The notes: a model not told the origin generated them from the letters alone. A stretch of 58,970 nt of DNA from DASSLY01 sp035689185 (GCA_035689185.1 DASSLY010000119.1:1-58970), one strand, 5' to 3'; shown: positions 49,836 to 58,601, numbered from the stretch's first letter. Translations and numbers: made by a program.

Positions 49836-51053
49836 TCAACGCGTCGCTCGCACGGTCTGCCATCCACCGAAGGTGGTCCCAACCACCAGTCGTCGGAGGC
49901 CCGAACCGTCGGTGTGGATGCTCCACAGTGACGGCTTGTCGGCAGCGTCCGTTCTCGTGAACAGGATCTGGTCGCCCTCGGGCGAGAACTCCAGGACCGC
50001 GGCCCATCCGAAGTCCAAGCCCACCTCAGCGAGGGTCACCTTCCGTCCGCTCGCAACGTCGAGCACGGCGAGCTCGCGGGCACGGACGCCGCCGACTTCG
50101 ACGACCACGTAGGCGATCCGGTCACCGGTGGGCGACCAGGCAATGGCTGAGTCCACCCGGTTGAAGATCCTCCCGTCGTCGGGGACCACCACCTTGCGGG
50201 TTTTGGACCCGTCGGGGTCCGCGATGAACAGGCCGTCCGCGTCGAAGTAGGCGATCTTGGCCCCGTTGGGCGAGGGCTTGGCGACGAAGAAGGAGCGAGG
50301 ATCGCCGACCAGCTGCTTGGGCGGGGAGCCATTGACCGGGATTTCCGCGCCGGGCCGGCCACGGCCGTCGGGGAGCAGGAGCGATGCGCCATCCGATGAC
50401 CACACCGGGTCGTAGTCACCACCGACGTCGTATCCGGACGGCAGGTCGAGCAGCGCCTGACGTGCTCCGTCGAGGCCATGGATCGCAAGGTGCTCGCCGA
50501 ATTCCGACCACACAGCGACGCGGGTGGAGTCCGGAGACCATGCGATCCTCCATCCCTGCCCGGGGAACGAGGCCACCCGGCGGCCCGTCGAGTCGCTGAT
50601 GTTGACGGTCCCGCCACACGTCGCGGCGGCGTCACCAGAGGCCACGGACCCGCGGTAGGCGAGGTGCCGCCCGTCGGGGGACCAGAGCGGTCCTTCGCCG
50701 CCATAGCGGCCACAGGCGTTGTCCACGTTGGGAGAACCGTCTGCGATCCTGACCGGGTTCCGTCCGTCCGCGTCGGCGAGGTAGATGTCCCCATTGAGGC
50801 CGTAGGCAAGACGGCCCAGGGTTCCGAGTGCCCGCGTGGTCGGGGCTGGACTCGCCGGGACGGGATCCGCGGACATGCGCCGCTCACCCGCGACGACGAC
50901 AGCTACCGCCACGGCCAGGGTCGCCGCGACCGCGATGGCGGCCCGTCGGGTGCGTGAGCGCCGGACACGGCGCACGACCTCGTCAGGGTCGAAGCCGACG
51001 TCGGGAGGGTTCCTCCCCGCCCGGTCGAACAGATCCTGCAGGTCCACGGTCAT
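49836..51053 (-). CDS. Membrane-anchored PD40-repeat protein paired with SigE-type sigma factor
   Basis: A 405-residue protein. A cytoplasmic head of about 37 residues (DLFDRAGRNPPDVGFDPDEV) precedes one membrane helix (AAIAVAATLAVAVAVVVAG) and an extracellular TolB-like propeller with PD40 repeats: LAYGLNGDIYLADADGRNPV, PLWSPDGRHLAYRG, IAWSPDSTRVAV, PSPNGAKIAYFDADGLFIAD, LEFSPEGDQILFTRTD. Its ATG overlaps the sigma-factor stop (ATGA). The layout suits an anti-sigma factor or sensor that reads an external signal, but the head lacks a clear zinc anti-sigma motif. Confidence 0.8.
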   Translation of the reverse strand: MTVDLQDLFDRAGRNPPDVGFDPDEVVRRVRRSRTRRAAIAVAATLAVAVAVVVAGERRMSADPVPASPAPTTRALGTLGRLAYGLNGDIYLADADGRNPVRIADGSPNVDNACGRYGGEGPLWSPDGRHLAYRGSVASGDAAATCGGTVNISDSTGRRVASFPGQGWRIAWSPDSTRVAVWSEFGEHLAIHGLDGARQALLDLPSGYDVGGDYDPVWSSDGASLLLPDGRGRPGAEIPVNGSPPKQLVGDPRSFFVAKPSPNGAKIAYFDADGLFIADPDGSKTRKVVVPDDGRIFNRVDSAIAWSPTGDRIAYVVVEVGGVRARELAVLDVASGRKVTLAEVGLDFGWAAVLEFSPEGDQILFTRTDAADKPSLWSIHTDGSGLRRLVVGTTFGGWQTVRATR

Positions 51054-51655
51054 GAGTGGTCCTCCGTCACGGGGGTGAACGTCGGAGCGGGATCGAGGGT
51101 TGTCTGGGACGCAGTGCGGTCGTCCGGAACCTCGAGACGCGTACGCAGTGTCTCCGTGCCACGGGAGAGACGACTCTTCACCGTGCCCGCACGAATGCCC
51201 AGGACCTGCGCGATTGTCTCGACCGAGAGGTCATCGGTGAACCTGAGGACCAGGACGGCTCGCTGGTCCGCCGGGAGCGCGGCCAGAGCGGCCACGAGCG
51301 GTCCGTCACTGTGGTCCACCGCCGCGATGGCCCGTTCGCTCGTGGAGTCGGCCGAGTCCGGGACCACCTCGACCGGCCGCTCGCGCCGCCATGGACGGCG
51401 CCGAGCGTCGACGTGCTTACCGAACAGCACCCGGTTGGCGTAGGCGTCCACGTGCCCGCCCCGGACGATCCGTGACCATCGCGGGTACATCGCGACCAGC
51501 ACGTCCTGCATGAGGTCGTCCGCCGTGGACCAGTCTCCGCAGAGCAGGTACGCCTTTCGGCGCAGCACCGATGACCGGGCGAGTACCCACTCGCGGAATC
51601 CAGCATCATCCGGACTGGGATCACCCCATGCAGGTCTCGCGGCCTCGGCCATCAT
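51050..51655 (-). CDS. SigE-family (SigE70) RNA polymerase sigma factor
   Basis: A 201-residue ECF sigma factor. Region 2 covers LLCGDWSTADDLMQDVLVAM and YANRVLFGKHVDARRR; region 4 covers LPADQRAVLVLRFTDDLSVE and GIRAGTVKSRLSRGTETLRT. The pattern fits the SigE70-type ECF group (TIGR02983), common in Actinobacteria. ATG 51655 or 51652 follows GAGGGAC. It is the first gene of a two-gene operon with the PD40 membrane protein, which probably controls it. The promoter and the inducing signal are unknown. Confidence 0.92.
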   Translation of the reverse strand: MMAEAARPAWGDPSPDDAGFREWVLARSSVLRRKAYLLCGDWSTADDLMQDVLVAMYPRWSRIVRGGHVDAYANRVLFGKHVDARRRPWRRERPVEVVPDSADSTSERAIAAVDHSDGPLVAALAALPADQRAVLVLRFTDDLSVETIAQVLGIRAGTVKSRLSRGTETLRTRLEVPDDRTASQTTLDPAPTFTPVTEDHS

Positions 51656-52164
51656 TGTGTCCCTCGCTATCGGCCCTTACCCGCTAATCGTCGCCGGGGG
51701 GCAGGAATGTTCCATCGCCCCAGCGCTTCGCCCCGGGGAGAGGGTCGTTCACTGTTCCAACCTCCTGCACCTCCAGCAGCATCGGACAAAGGGATGCGTC
51801 CGTGGCTGCATACAGCTTGCAACGGCTGCAGTGATCGGCCGACGGACTCGCACGTGGCCGTCACCGGGGGCTTCGTACGACGAAGCGCGTGCCCGGCGGC
51901 CAGGCCGGCGATAGCGCCCCCACCCTCGTTGTCGCGGCGGACCCCAAGGAGATCAAGACGTGGTGCGTCCACGTCGGGCAGGGCCCAGGCGGCGCAGCGG
52001 TCGAGACAGACGGATTCGTCAACTCTCGAACTGGAGCGCAACCGCCTATGGTCTCGCGGCGGTAGCACGCGCAGACCGCTGGCGGCGGTGTGCCTCAGGG
52101 GCGTCGGCCGCGAAGCCGTCCGCGACCCTAAACCCCCTCGCGCCCGGCCGGCGAAGGCGGCGGG
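51656..52164. other. 509-bp intergenic stretch, no confident gene
   Basis: It has somewhat lower GC than its surroundings. The only protein-like frame is a 58-codon plus-strand stretch from GTG 51889 to TAG 52063-52065, which includes PTLVVAADPKEIKTWCVHVG and GGAAVETDGFVNSRTG. It has no Shine-Dalgarno and no recognised family, so it may be a gene fragment. The rest holds the sigma-factor upstream region; a CTGCATAC site is near 51808. Confidence 0.35.
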
Positions 52165-54333
52165 CTAGCGAGCCGGGGTTGGGCCGACGTCCGGCGGGCG
52201 CCGCTCCTCGAGCAGGGCCTGCACGCAGACGGCGATGACCAGCGGCAACGCCACGGTCGCGGCGACGGCGGGGATGGCGGTGCCGGAGTCGTTGAGGGCG
52301 AACCCGATCAGCGCGGTGACCAGCAGCGCGACCAGGCCCGGGCGCAGCAGCGGCGCCCGCTCGTAGGCCGACTCCAGCGCCCGGGCGCCCCACGAGGTCG
52401 GCCGGGCCAGGACCAGGATCACGAACACCAGGCCGACCGGGATGAGCAGGGTGAGGAAGCTGCCGGTGAGGATGGCCAGGTTCTGCGCTGCCTTGCGCGC
52501 GACGATGTCGTAGGCCCCGCCGTCCAGGACCGCCTGGACGAAGTTGCCCAGGTGCGAGCGGGAGTCTGACGGGCGAAGCCAGTCCAGCACGCCGATCGCC
52601 ACCAGGAACGCGGCGGTGCCGCCCAGCACGAGTACCGCGCGGCGCCAGGTGAGCCGGACGCCGAGCACCGCCAGCAGCAGGTAGGCCAGGCCCGGCAGCA
52701 ACGCCGGCGGCCCGCCGAAGTCGGCGCCCCAGGACGGGAAGCCGTCCACCACGACCGCGGCCAGCCCGACCGCCGCGACGGCGGCACCGGCGCGCAGGCG
52801 GGTCGAGGTGCGGGTCAGCCGGTCCGCGACGGCAATGCACAGCAGCAGCGTGGCCGTCGCGAAGAGGGCGAACGTCACGTTGCCCATGCCGTAGAACCGG
52901 CCGCCCACCACCGGCTGCAGCCCCATCAGCGAGGACACCTGCAGCCGCGAGCCCTTCATCACGTCCAGCGCCAGCACCGACACGGTGGCCACGCAGACCA
53001 CCGCCAGCGGGCCGAGCAGCCGGCGCCGCCACGGCCCGAGCAGCGCCAGCGCCGACAGCGCCGCGACGAACAGCCCGACCGCGGCGGTGACGGCAAGCAA
53101 CGGCACGGGAGAGCGCCACCAGGGCAGCAGGTTGGCCAGGAACGTCGAGACCGGCACCGCCGCCGCCACGATCCCCACCCGGCGGGCCACCCGCAGCAGC
53201 CGCCGGCGGGTCGCCTCGGTGCCGAAGCGTCGCCGCCAGACCACTGCCACGAAGCCGTAGATGGCGATCTGGGTGAAGACCCAGCCGTTGAAGAACGGGG
53301 GCACGAGCGCGTGCACCTCGTGCGAGGCCAGATCGATGTCGACCAGGTGCTGCAGCCGCTGCGCCGGGTCCCCCTCGCCGCGCCGGCCCGCGGTCAGCAG
53401 CGGCCGGCCGCTGACCCCGGCCGCCTCGGGCAGGCCCAGCCGGGCCAGGATCGTCGCGGTGAGGTCGGCGGCCTGGATCAGGCCGGGCTGCCGGGTCGAC
53501 TGCGAAACCAGGGCCGTGCCCTGCGTGGACGACCCGGTCATCGCTGCCAGCCGGAGCCGCTCCACGTCGCCGGCGTCGGCCAGGCTGCCGACCAGCACCG
53601 TGGCGCCGGTCCCGGCAGCGGCGGCCACAGCCTCACCGATCCGCGCGTCGACCGCACGGACCTGCTCGGCGCGGGACCCGGTCGGGCGGACCTGGTCCCC
53701 TGCCTGGACCTCGTCCGGGTCGCGGACCGCGCCGACGTCGACCACGGTGAGCGGGCAGGGCCGCACCAGGTCCGGCAGCCGCCCAGCGTCATACGGGGCG
53801 TAGTGGGCGACGGTGCCGTCCGAACGGGCGGCGGCGATCGCCGCGCCCGGCCCGACCGCCTGCACGCACTCGCCGGCCGCCGCCACCTGGTCGCCGAGCA
53901 GCCCGAGCCGGGCGCCGAAGTTGGTGTCCTGCGCCGCGCGGAGGTACTCCGCCCAGCGGGCGACCCGGCCCGCTGCCGGCGTCCCCGGGAGCGCGCGGCA
54001 GGCCTGCCGGCTCTCCGGTCGCGGGCCGGTCTGCGCGTCCGCGGCACGCTGCCCGGCCGACAGCGACAACCAGCCGTCGACCGGGCAGGTGACCGTGCGG
54101 ACCGAGCGGACGGTCACCGTTGCCGTCGGGTCGTCCAGCAGCGACCAGAGGGTGGGCGTCCCCGCCCGGCTCACGTCGTTCCAGGACAGCCCGCTGGTGC
54201 CCACGAACACCACCCGTGACCCCAGCGGGCTCGCCGCGGTGGGCAGCACCGCCCGCCCGGGGTCCGGGACGAGCAGGTAGGCGAGCAGGAGGACCAGACC
54301 CAGCCCGGCGACATACAGACGGGTCCGGGTCAC
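52165..54333 (-). CDS. Membrane protein with alkaline-phosphatase-superfamily-like N-terminal domain
   Basis: A 722-residue protein. After one N-terminal helix (GLGLVLLLAYLLVPDPGRAV) comes an extracellular domain of about 310 residues with the fold logic of phosphatase/sulfatase superfamily members: VVFVGTSGLSWNDVSRAGTP, TLWSLL, RTVTCPVDGWLSLSAGQRA, a late PGLIQAADLTATILARLGLP. The TC(P)-D-W-L-SLSAGQRA block is where the nucleophilic Thr/Ser would be. About eleven membrane helices follow. No substrate is known. GTG 54333 lies six bases after TAGCCT, so it is leaderless. Convergent or unrelated neighbours do not inform its role. Confidence 0.75.
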   Translation of the reverse strand: MTRTRLYVAGLGLVLLLAYLLVPDPGRAVLPTAASPLGSRVVFVGTSGLSWNDVSRAGTPTLWSLLDDPTATVTVRSVRTVTCPVDGWLSLSAGQRAADAQTGPRPESRQACRALPGTPAAGRVARWAEYLRAAQDTNFGARLGLLGDQVAAAGECVQAVGPGAAIAAARSDGTVAHYAPYDAGRLPDLVRPCPLTVVDVGAVRDPDEVQAGDQVRPTGSRAEQVRAVDARIGEAVAAAAGTGATVLVGSLADAGDVERLRLAAMTGSSTQGTALVSQSTRQPGLIQAADLTATILARLGLPEAAGVSGRPLLTAGRRGEGDPAQRLQHLVDIDLASHEVHALVPPFFNGWVFTQIAIYGFVAVVWRRRFGTEATRRRLLRVARRVGIVAAAVPVSTFLANLLPWWRSPVPLLAVTAAVGLFVAALSALALLGPWRRRLLGPLAVVCVATVSVLALDVMKGSRLQVSSLMGLQPVVGGRFYGMGNVTFALFATATLLLCIAVADRLTRTSTRLRAGAAVAAVGLAAVVVDGFPSWGADFGGPPALLPGLAYLLLAVLGVRLTWRRAVLVLGGTAAFLVAIGVLDWLRPSDSRSHLGNFVQAVLDGGAYDIVARKAAQNLAILTGSFLTLLIPVGLVFVILVLARPTSWGARALESAYERAPLLRPGLVALLVTALIGFALNDSGTAIPAVAATVALPLVIAVCVQALLEERRPPDVGPTPAR

Positions 54334-54339
54334 CAGGCA

Positions 54340-54345
54340 AGGCTA
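54340..54345 (-). promoter_or_regulatory. Leaderless -10 of the phosphatase-like membrane protein
   Basis: TAGCCT on the minus strand, six bases before GTG 54333. Confidence 0.5.
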
Positions 54346-54364
54346 GGCGAGTCGACGGGCCAGA

Positions 54365-55651
54365 ATGGCGCGTGTGAGGACCACGTCGCAGGCTCGGCTC
54401 TGGGCGCTCGCCGTGCTCGTCATCGCGGTCGGGGCGCTGCCGCCGGTGCTGCGCTACCTGGTCTTCTGGCCGCTGGACCAGTGGCAGGTCGACGTGGAGG
54501 TGTACCGGTACGCGGGGGTGTCGCTCCTGTCCGGCCGTCCCGTCTACCAGGCGTTGACCGAGTCCCCGCAGCTACTTCCGTTCACCTACCCGCCGTTCGC
54601 GGCGATCCTGGCGATCCCGTTGGCGTTGCTGCCGTTCGGTGTGGTCGGCTGGCTGTGGACGGCGGGTCAGGTGGCCGCGAACGCGGCCATCGTCTGGTAT
54701 GCCGCGTGGCGGCTGATCCACCGCACCGGGCGCTGGGTGCCGCTCACCCTGGCCCTGCTCACCGTGCCGATGCTGTGGCTGCACCCGGTCTCCGACGGCA
54801 TCCGGTTCGGGCAGGTGAACGCCTTCATGGTGCTGGCGTGCCTGATGGACCTGCGCCGGCCGCGACCCCGGCTGGTCCGCTGGCTGCCGCCGGGCGTCCT
54901 GGTCGGGCTGGCCATGTCGGTCAAGCTGACGCCTGGGGTGTTCGTGGTGCACTACCTGGTGAACCGGCGCTGGCGGGAGGCGGCGTGGGCGGTCGGGACC
55001 GCGGCGGCGGTGACCCTGGCGTCGTTCGTGCTGCTGCCGGAGGCGTCGTTCGTGTTCTGGGGGCAGGCGCTGCAGGATCCCAACCGGCTCGGGCCGAACT
55101 TCGGCACCTCCAACCAGGCGCTGCGCGGGTTCCTGCTCCGGGTCGGGCCGGTCGGCGCCGCCGGGACGGCGCTCTGGCTGGCCTGCGTCGCGGTGGTGGG
55201 GGCTTTCGGTTTCTGGCTTGCCCGGCGCTTCTACCAGCGTGGTGACTCGATCGGGGAGGTGGCCGCGGTCGGCCTGATGGCGGTGCTGCTGTCGCCGGTG
55301 GCCTGGATCCACCACCTGCACTGGGTGGTCGTGGTCATCTTCGCGCTGCTCGGTGCCGCGCCGCTGGTCGAACGGCGCCGGCTGCTCTACGCCGGCGCGG
55401 TCATGGCGTGGTTCCTCGCCCGGATGCCGTGGTGGGGGATCAGCTGGATCAGCGACCGTCGGTCCCCGGCGGTGGTGGGGCGGTTCCTGCAGAACGCCGA
55501 CACCGTCGGCGCTCTGCTCGCCCTGCTCCTGCTCTGGCAGGTCAGCCGAACGGCAGGTCCAGGCCGAGCACCGTCGCCATCGACAGCGCGGCCAGCAGCA
55601 GGCACAGCCCGCCCCCGACCCGCCGGATCGTCGCCAGTCGCACGCGCTTGA
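54365..55651 (+). CDS. GT87 family (DUF2029) mannosyltransferase-like membrane protein
   Basis: A 428-residue GT-C protein with about ten membrane helices. The family pattern is DVEVYRYAGVSLLSGRPVYQ with the catalytic-type Asp, then LLPFTYPPFAAILAIPLALL, RFGQVNAFMVLACLMDL, MSVKLTPGVFVVHYLVNRRW and GTSNQALRGFLLR. GT87 enzymes use polyprenol-phosphate mannose to build lipomannan-type glycans (PimE-like). The last 36 codons, rich in Pro/Ala/Arg, overlap the convergent GDT1 gene by 110 bases, so the true C-terminus may be ragged. Confidence 0.88.
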   Translation: MARVRTTSQARLWALAVLVIAVGALPPVLRYLVFWPLDQWQVDVEVYRYAGVSLLSGRPVYQALTESPQLLPFTYPPFAAILAIPLALLPFGVVGWLWTAGQVAANAAIVWYAAWRLIHRTGRWVPLTLALLTVPMLWLHPVSDGIRFGQVNAFMVLACLMDLRRPRPRLVRWLPPGVLVGLAMSVKLTPGVFVVHYLVNRRWREAAWAVGTAAAVTLASFVLLPEASFVFWGQALQDPNRLGPNFGTSNQALRGFLLRVGPVGAAGTALWLACVAVVGAFGFWLARRFYQRGDSIGEVAAVGLMAVLLSPVAWIHHLHWVVVVIFALLGAAPLVERRRLLYAGAVMAWFLARMPWWGISWISDRRSPAVVGRFLQNADTVGALLALLLLWQVSRTAGPGRAPSPSTARPAAGTARPRPAGSSPVARA

Positions 55652-56162
55652 GCAGTTGGCGGCCGAGCAGCGCGCCGAGCCCCGAGACCAGCGCCAGCGC
55701 CGCGAACGCGCCCACGCCGACCGACAGCGGGTCCTGGTAACGCACCACCAGCCCGGCGGTCAGCAGCTGGGACAGGTCTCCCCACTCGGCCACGAACAGC
55801 ACCAGGAAGCTGGCGACAGCGGCCTGGACGCCGGTCGCGCCTTCTCGGCCCTTGTGGGCGAACTCCTCCTCGGTCCGGGCCTCCTCCTCGTCGGCCCTGG
55901 CCGCCCCGCGCAGCAGGAGCACGCCGCCGGCGAGGAACATCAGCGAGGCGAACACCTCCACCGGGGTCCGCGGCAGCCGAGCGAGGACGCCGCCCAGGGT
56001 GGCGGCCACCACGGTCTGGACGAGGAACGCGGCGGAGACCCCGAGCCACACGGGCAGCGGGCGGTACCGGGTGGCGAGCACCAGGGTGGCGATGAACGTC
56101 TTGTCCGGCAGCTCGACCGGGACGATCAACGCGAACGCGGTGAGCGCCACGACGAGGTTCAT
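55542..56162 (-). CDS. TMEM165/GDT1 family cation transporter
   Basis: A 206-residue membrane protein with two repeats of about three helices. The ion-binding motifs are VELPDKTFIATLVLATRY in the first repeat and VAEWGDLSQLLTAGLVVRY in the second; a charged loop (RADEEEARTEEEFAHKGREG) joins them. GDT1 proteins move Mn2+ or Ca2+ in exchange for protons. ATG 56162 is nine bases after a TACCGT -10, so it is near-leaderless. The gene is convergent with GT87 and overlaps it by 110 bases. The ELPDKT variant is usual in Actinobacteria. Confidence 0.88.
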   Translation of the reverse strand: MNLVVALTAFALIVPVELPDKTFIATLVLATRYRPLPVWLGVSAAFLVQTVVAATLGGVLARLPRTPVEVFASLMFLAGGVLLLRGAARADEEEARTEEEFAHKGREGATGVQAAVASFLVLFVAEWGDLSQLLTAGLVVRYQDPLSVGVGAFAALALVSGLGALLGRQLLKRVRLATIRRVGGGLCLLLAALSMATVLGLDLPFG

Positions 56163-56196
56163 AGGGCCACGACGGTACGGGAGCCGGGTCGCGGCA

Positions 56197-56202
56197 TACA
56201 GT
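56197..56202 (+). promoter_or_regulatory. Leaderless -10 of the TyrA-PheA fusion gene
   Basis: TACAGT, six bases before GTG 56209, overlapping a CGGCATAC motif (56192-56199). No Shine-Dalgarno fits. Confidence 0.5.
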
Positions 56203-56208
56203 GCCGGG

Positions 56209-58488
56209 GTGGCCGAGCCAGCGACGGTGCCGCCCGCCTCGCTGACGGTGGTGGGCGCGGCCGCCGGCATGGGCCGCTGGCTGGTGGTCCACCTGTTCAG
56301 CGGCGTGTCGTGGCGGCAGGTGACCCTGGTCGACGTGGCCGGGACGCAGGGCGAGCTGGGCCAGCTGGCGGCCGGATTGGCGGGCCCGGTGGAGGTGGTC
56401 GCCGGGGACGGGCCAGCCCCGGCCTGCGCCGGACCCGGGGTGGTCGTACTCGCCGTGCCGCCGGAGCAGCTTGCCGCCGCCTGCGCGCGCCTGCCCGGCG
56501 GGGTGACCGGGGAGTCGACGGTCGTGGTCGTGGCCGACGTGATGGTCCCGGCGCTCGCGACCGCCCGCGCCGTGCTGGGGGAGCAGAACGTGCTCGGGCT
56601 GCACCCGCTGTTCGAACGGTCGGCGACCTCCACCTTCGGCCAGACGGTGTATGCCGTGCCGCCGTCGGCGCCGACGACCCCGTCGGCGCTCGGGCACACG
56701 CGGGTCACCGACCTGCTGCGCGCCGCGGGGATCGCGGTGCGGGTCGGCACCGAGACCGCCCACGACGCGGCCATGGCCTACGTCCAGTCGGCGGCGCACC
56801 AGGCGCTGGTGGGGTTCGCGGACCTGGTCTCCGGCGCCGGGCTGGACCTGCAGGAGCAGCTGTGGGCGGTGCGGACACCGCTGTTCGAGACGCTCCTGGC
56901 GTTGTCGGTGCGCGTGCTCGACCCGAGCCAGCAGGCCACGATCGCCCGGATCGCGGCGACCGAGGGCGGCCGGCGGGTCGGTCGTGAGCTGGCCGCGCTG
57001 GACCGGGCGGGCGACTTCGGCGAGCGGATCACCCAGGTCCGCGACCGGTTCGCCGCGACCCTGTTCGACACCGCGCAGCACGTGGCGGCGATGGCCGTCA
57101 CGGCCGCCCAGTCCACCCGCGAGGCGCTGGCCCGGCACCTGGCCTCCGGCGAGGTGGTCGGAGTCCGCAACCTGCGCCGCCCGGGCAGCCTGCACATCGG
57201 CCGGATCGTCGAGGTCGGCACCACCGAGGTCGTCGTCCGCGACCTGTACGTGAGCGGGGGCCGCGGCGGGGTCCTGCTCGACGGGCCGGGCCTGGCCAAC
57301 CGGCGCCGGATCGGCGCCGGCGGCCGGCCGGCGGACGTGCGCCTGGGCATCGGCCACGTCACCGTGCTCACGGGCGCCGAGCTGGACGCGGAGCTGGACC
57401 GGCGGCTGGCGTTCATCCGGCGTGACGTGCGCTTCCTGGTCCCGGAGTCGGTGTCCGGCGCGGGTGTGCTGCGCACGGTCAGCGGCGTGGCCGGCACCCG
57501 GGGTCACCGGCTGTCCTCGGAGGTGGTCCGTACCGGGCAGCGGTCGGTAGTGGTGAGCCTGGGGATCCGGGCCGACCGAGACGTGGACGAGACCACCGAG
57601 GCGCTGCGGGTGCTGGTCCAGCACACCTACCAGTGGCCCCGCGGGCTGTGCCGCCCGGTGCCGGTCCGCGCACCGGTGGTGCGCTACCTCGGTCCGGCCG
57701 GGACCTTCTCGGAGGTGGCAGCCCGGCAGTGCGCCACGGCGGCACAGCTGGTCGACCCGGTGCTGGCGCCGCTGGCGTCGTTCGAGGAGGTGCTCGGCGG
57801 CCTGGACGACCGAACCGTCGCCGTGCTGCCGATCTCCAGCTCCTCCTCCGGCCTGGTGACACGCTCGGCCGAGGCGGTGCGGCGCTGCCCGGCGGACCTG
57901 CTCGTCGGCGGAGTGGTCGACGTCTCGGTGCGGATCGACAGCTACATCAAGGCCGGTCAGTCCCTGCAGGACCTGCGGGGGGCGAGACTGTTCAGCCACC
58001 CGCAGGCGCTGGCCCAGTGCAGCAGCTTCATCGCCCGGTGGCGGCTCGACCCGGTGCCCGTCGCGTCCACGGCGGAGGCCCTGGTCGTCGTGGCCGAGTC
58101 GACCCAGCCGGCCGTGGCACTCGCCTCGGCCGACGCCGACGTCACGCAGCTGGGGCTGAAGGTCGGGGAGCGCGAGGTGGACGACATCGGCGGCTCGATC
58201 ACCCGGTTCCTCATCCTCGGGACGCCGGGCGTCTTCCAGCCGTTCTCGGCGGAGTACACCCCCACGCTGCGCGACATCTGGGTCGGCGGTGCGGCCGGGG
58301 GGCTCTGGTCACTGCTCGGCGCACAGACCGACGGGGCTTTCGACGAGGTGCTCTCGGACGGGCAGGGCAACGCGCTGTGGATCACCTCCCGGCGGCTGGC
58401 GCCGTCGGCGCTGCCGTCGATGCGGCTGCTCGGCACCGCGCCGTGGTCGCCGCGCACGCCGGTGGTGCGGGTCAGCCCGCCGCGTTGA
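56209..58488 (+). CDS. Prephenate dehydrogenase-prephenate dehydratase (TyrA-PheA) fusion protein
   Basis: A 759-residue protein. Residues about 10-305 form a TyrA-like dehydrogenase: TVVGAAAGMGRWLVVHLF, VVVLAVPPEQLAAACARL, and the catalytic His in LGLHPLFERS, then HDAAMAYVQSAAHQALVGFA. Residues about 308-480 are of uncertain fold, with an ACT-like end. Residues about 491-672 form a dehydratase: RYLGPAGTFSEVAARQ, SHPQALAQCSSF, and the catalytic Thr in GSITRFLILG. The usual PIENS motif reads PISSSSSGLV here, and no canonical ACT domain follows. There is no chorismate mutase part. The protein may make both tyrosine and phenylalanine precursors, or act on another cyclohexadienyl acid. Confidence 0.85.
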   Translation: MAEPATVPPASLTVVGAAAGMGRWLVVHLFSGVSWRQVTLVDVAGTQGELGQLAAGLAGPVEVVAGDGPAPACAGPGVVVLAVPPEQLAAACARLPGGVTGESTVVVVADVMVPALATARAVLGEQNVLGLHPLFERSATSTFGQTVYAVPPSAPTTPSALGHTRVTDLLRAAGIAVRVGTETAHDAAMAYVQSAAHQALVGFADLVSGAGLDLQEQLWAVRTPLFETLLALSVRVLDPSQQATIARIAATEGGRRVGRELAALDRAGDFGERITQVRDRFAATLFDTAQHVAAMAVTAAQSTREALARHLASGEVVGVRNLRRPGSLHIGRIVEVGTTEVVVRDLYVSGGRGGVLLDGPGLANRRRIGAGGRPADVRLGIGHVTVLTGAELDAELDRRLAFIRRDVRFLVPESVSGAGVLRTVSGVAGTRGHRLSSEVVRTGQRSVVVSLGIRADRDVDETTEALRVLVQHTYQWPRGLCRPVPVRAPVVRYLGPAGTFSEVAARQCATAAQLVDPVLAPLASFEEVLGGLDDRTVAVLPISSSSSGLVTRSAEAVRRCPADLLVGGVVDVSVRIDSYIKAGQSLQDLRGARLFSHPQALAQCSSFIARWRLDPVPVASTAEALVVVAESTQPAVALASADADVTQLGLKVGEREVDDIGGSITRFLILGTPGVFQPFSAEYTPTLRDIWVGGAAGGLWSLLGAQTDGAFDEVLSDGQGNALWITSRRLAPSALPSMRLLGTAPWSPRTPVVRVSPPR

Positions 58489-58601
58489 CGGCCGGGGTGA
58501 CCCGAGCCATCAGGTCTAGCCGGCCCGGCCTGCCCCCCGGATCAGCGCCACCACCGCCACCGCATCCGGGCCGGTGAACAGGTACAACTCGGCGCTGCTC
58601 C

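Noticed and set aside
51667..52168. Opposing frames of 133 and 153 codons in the gap after the sigma-factor gene
   Set aside because: Neither has a Shine-Dalgarno, a hydrophobic segment or a known motif, and they are mutually antisense. Only the 58-codon stretch from 51889 reads at all like protein.
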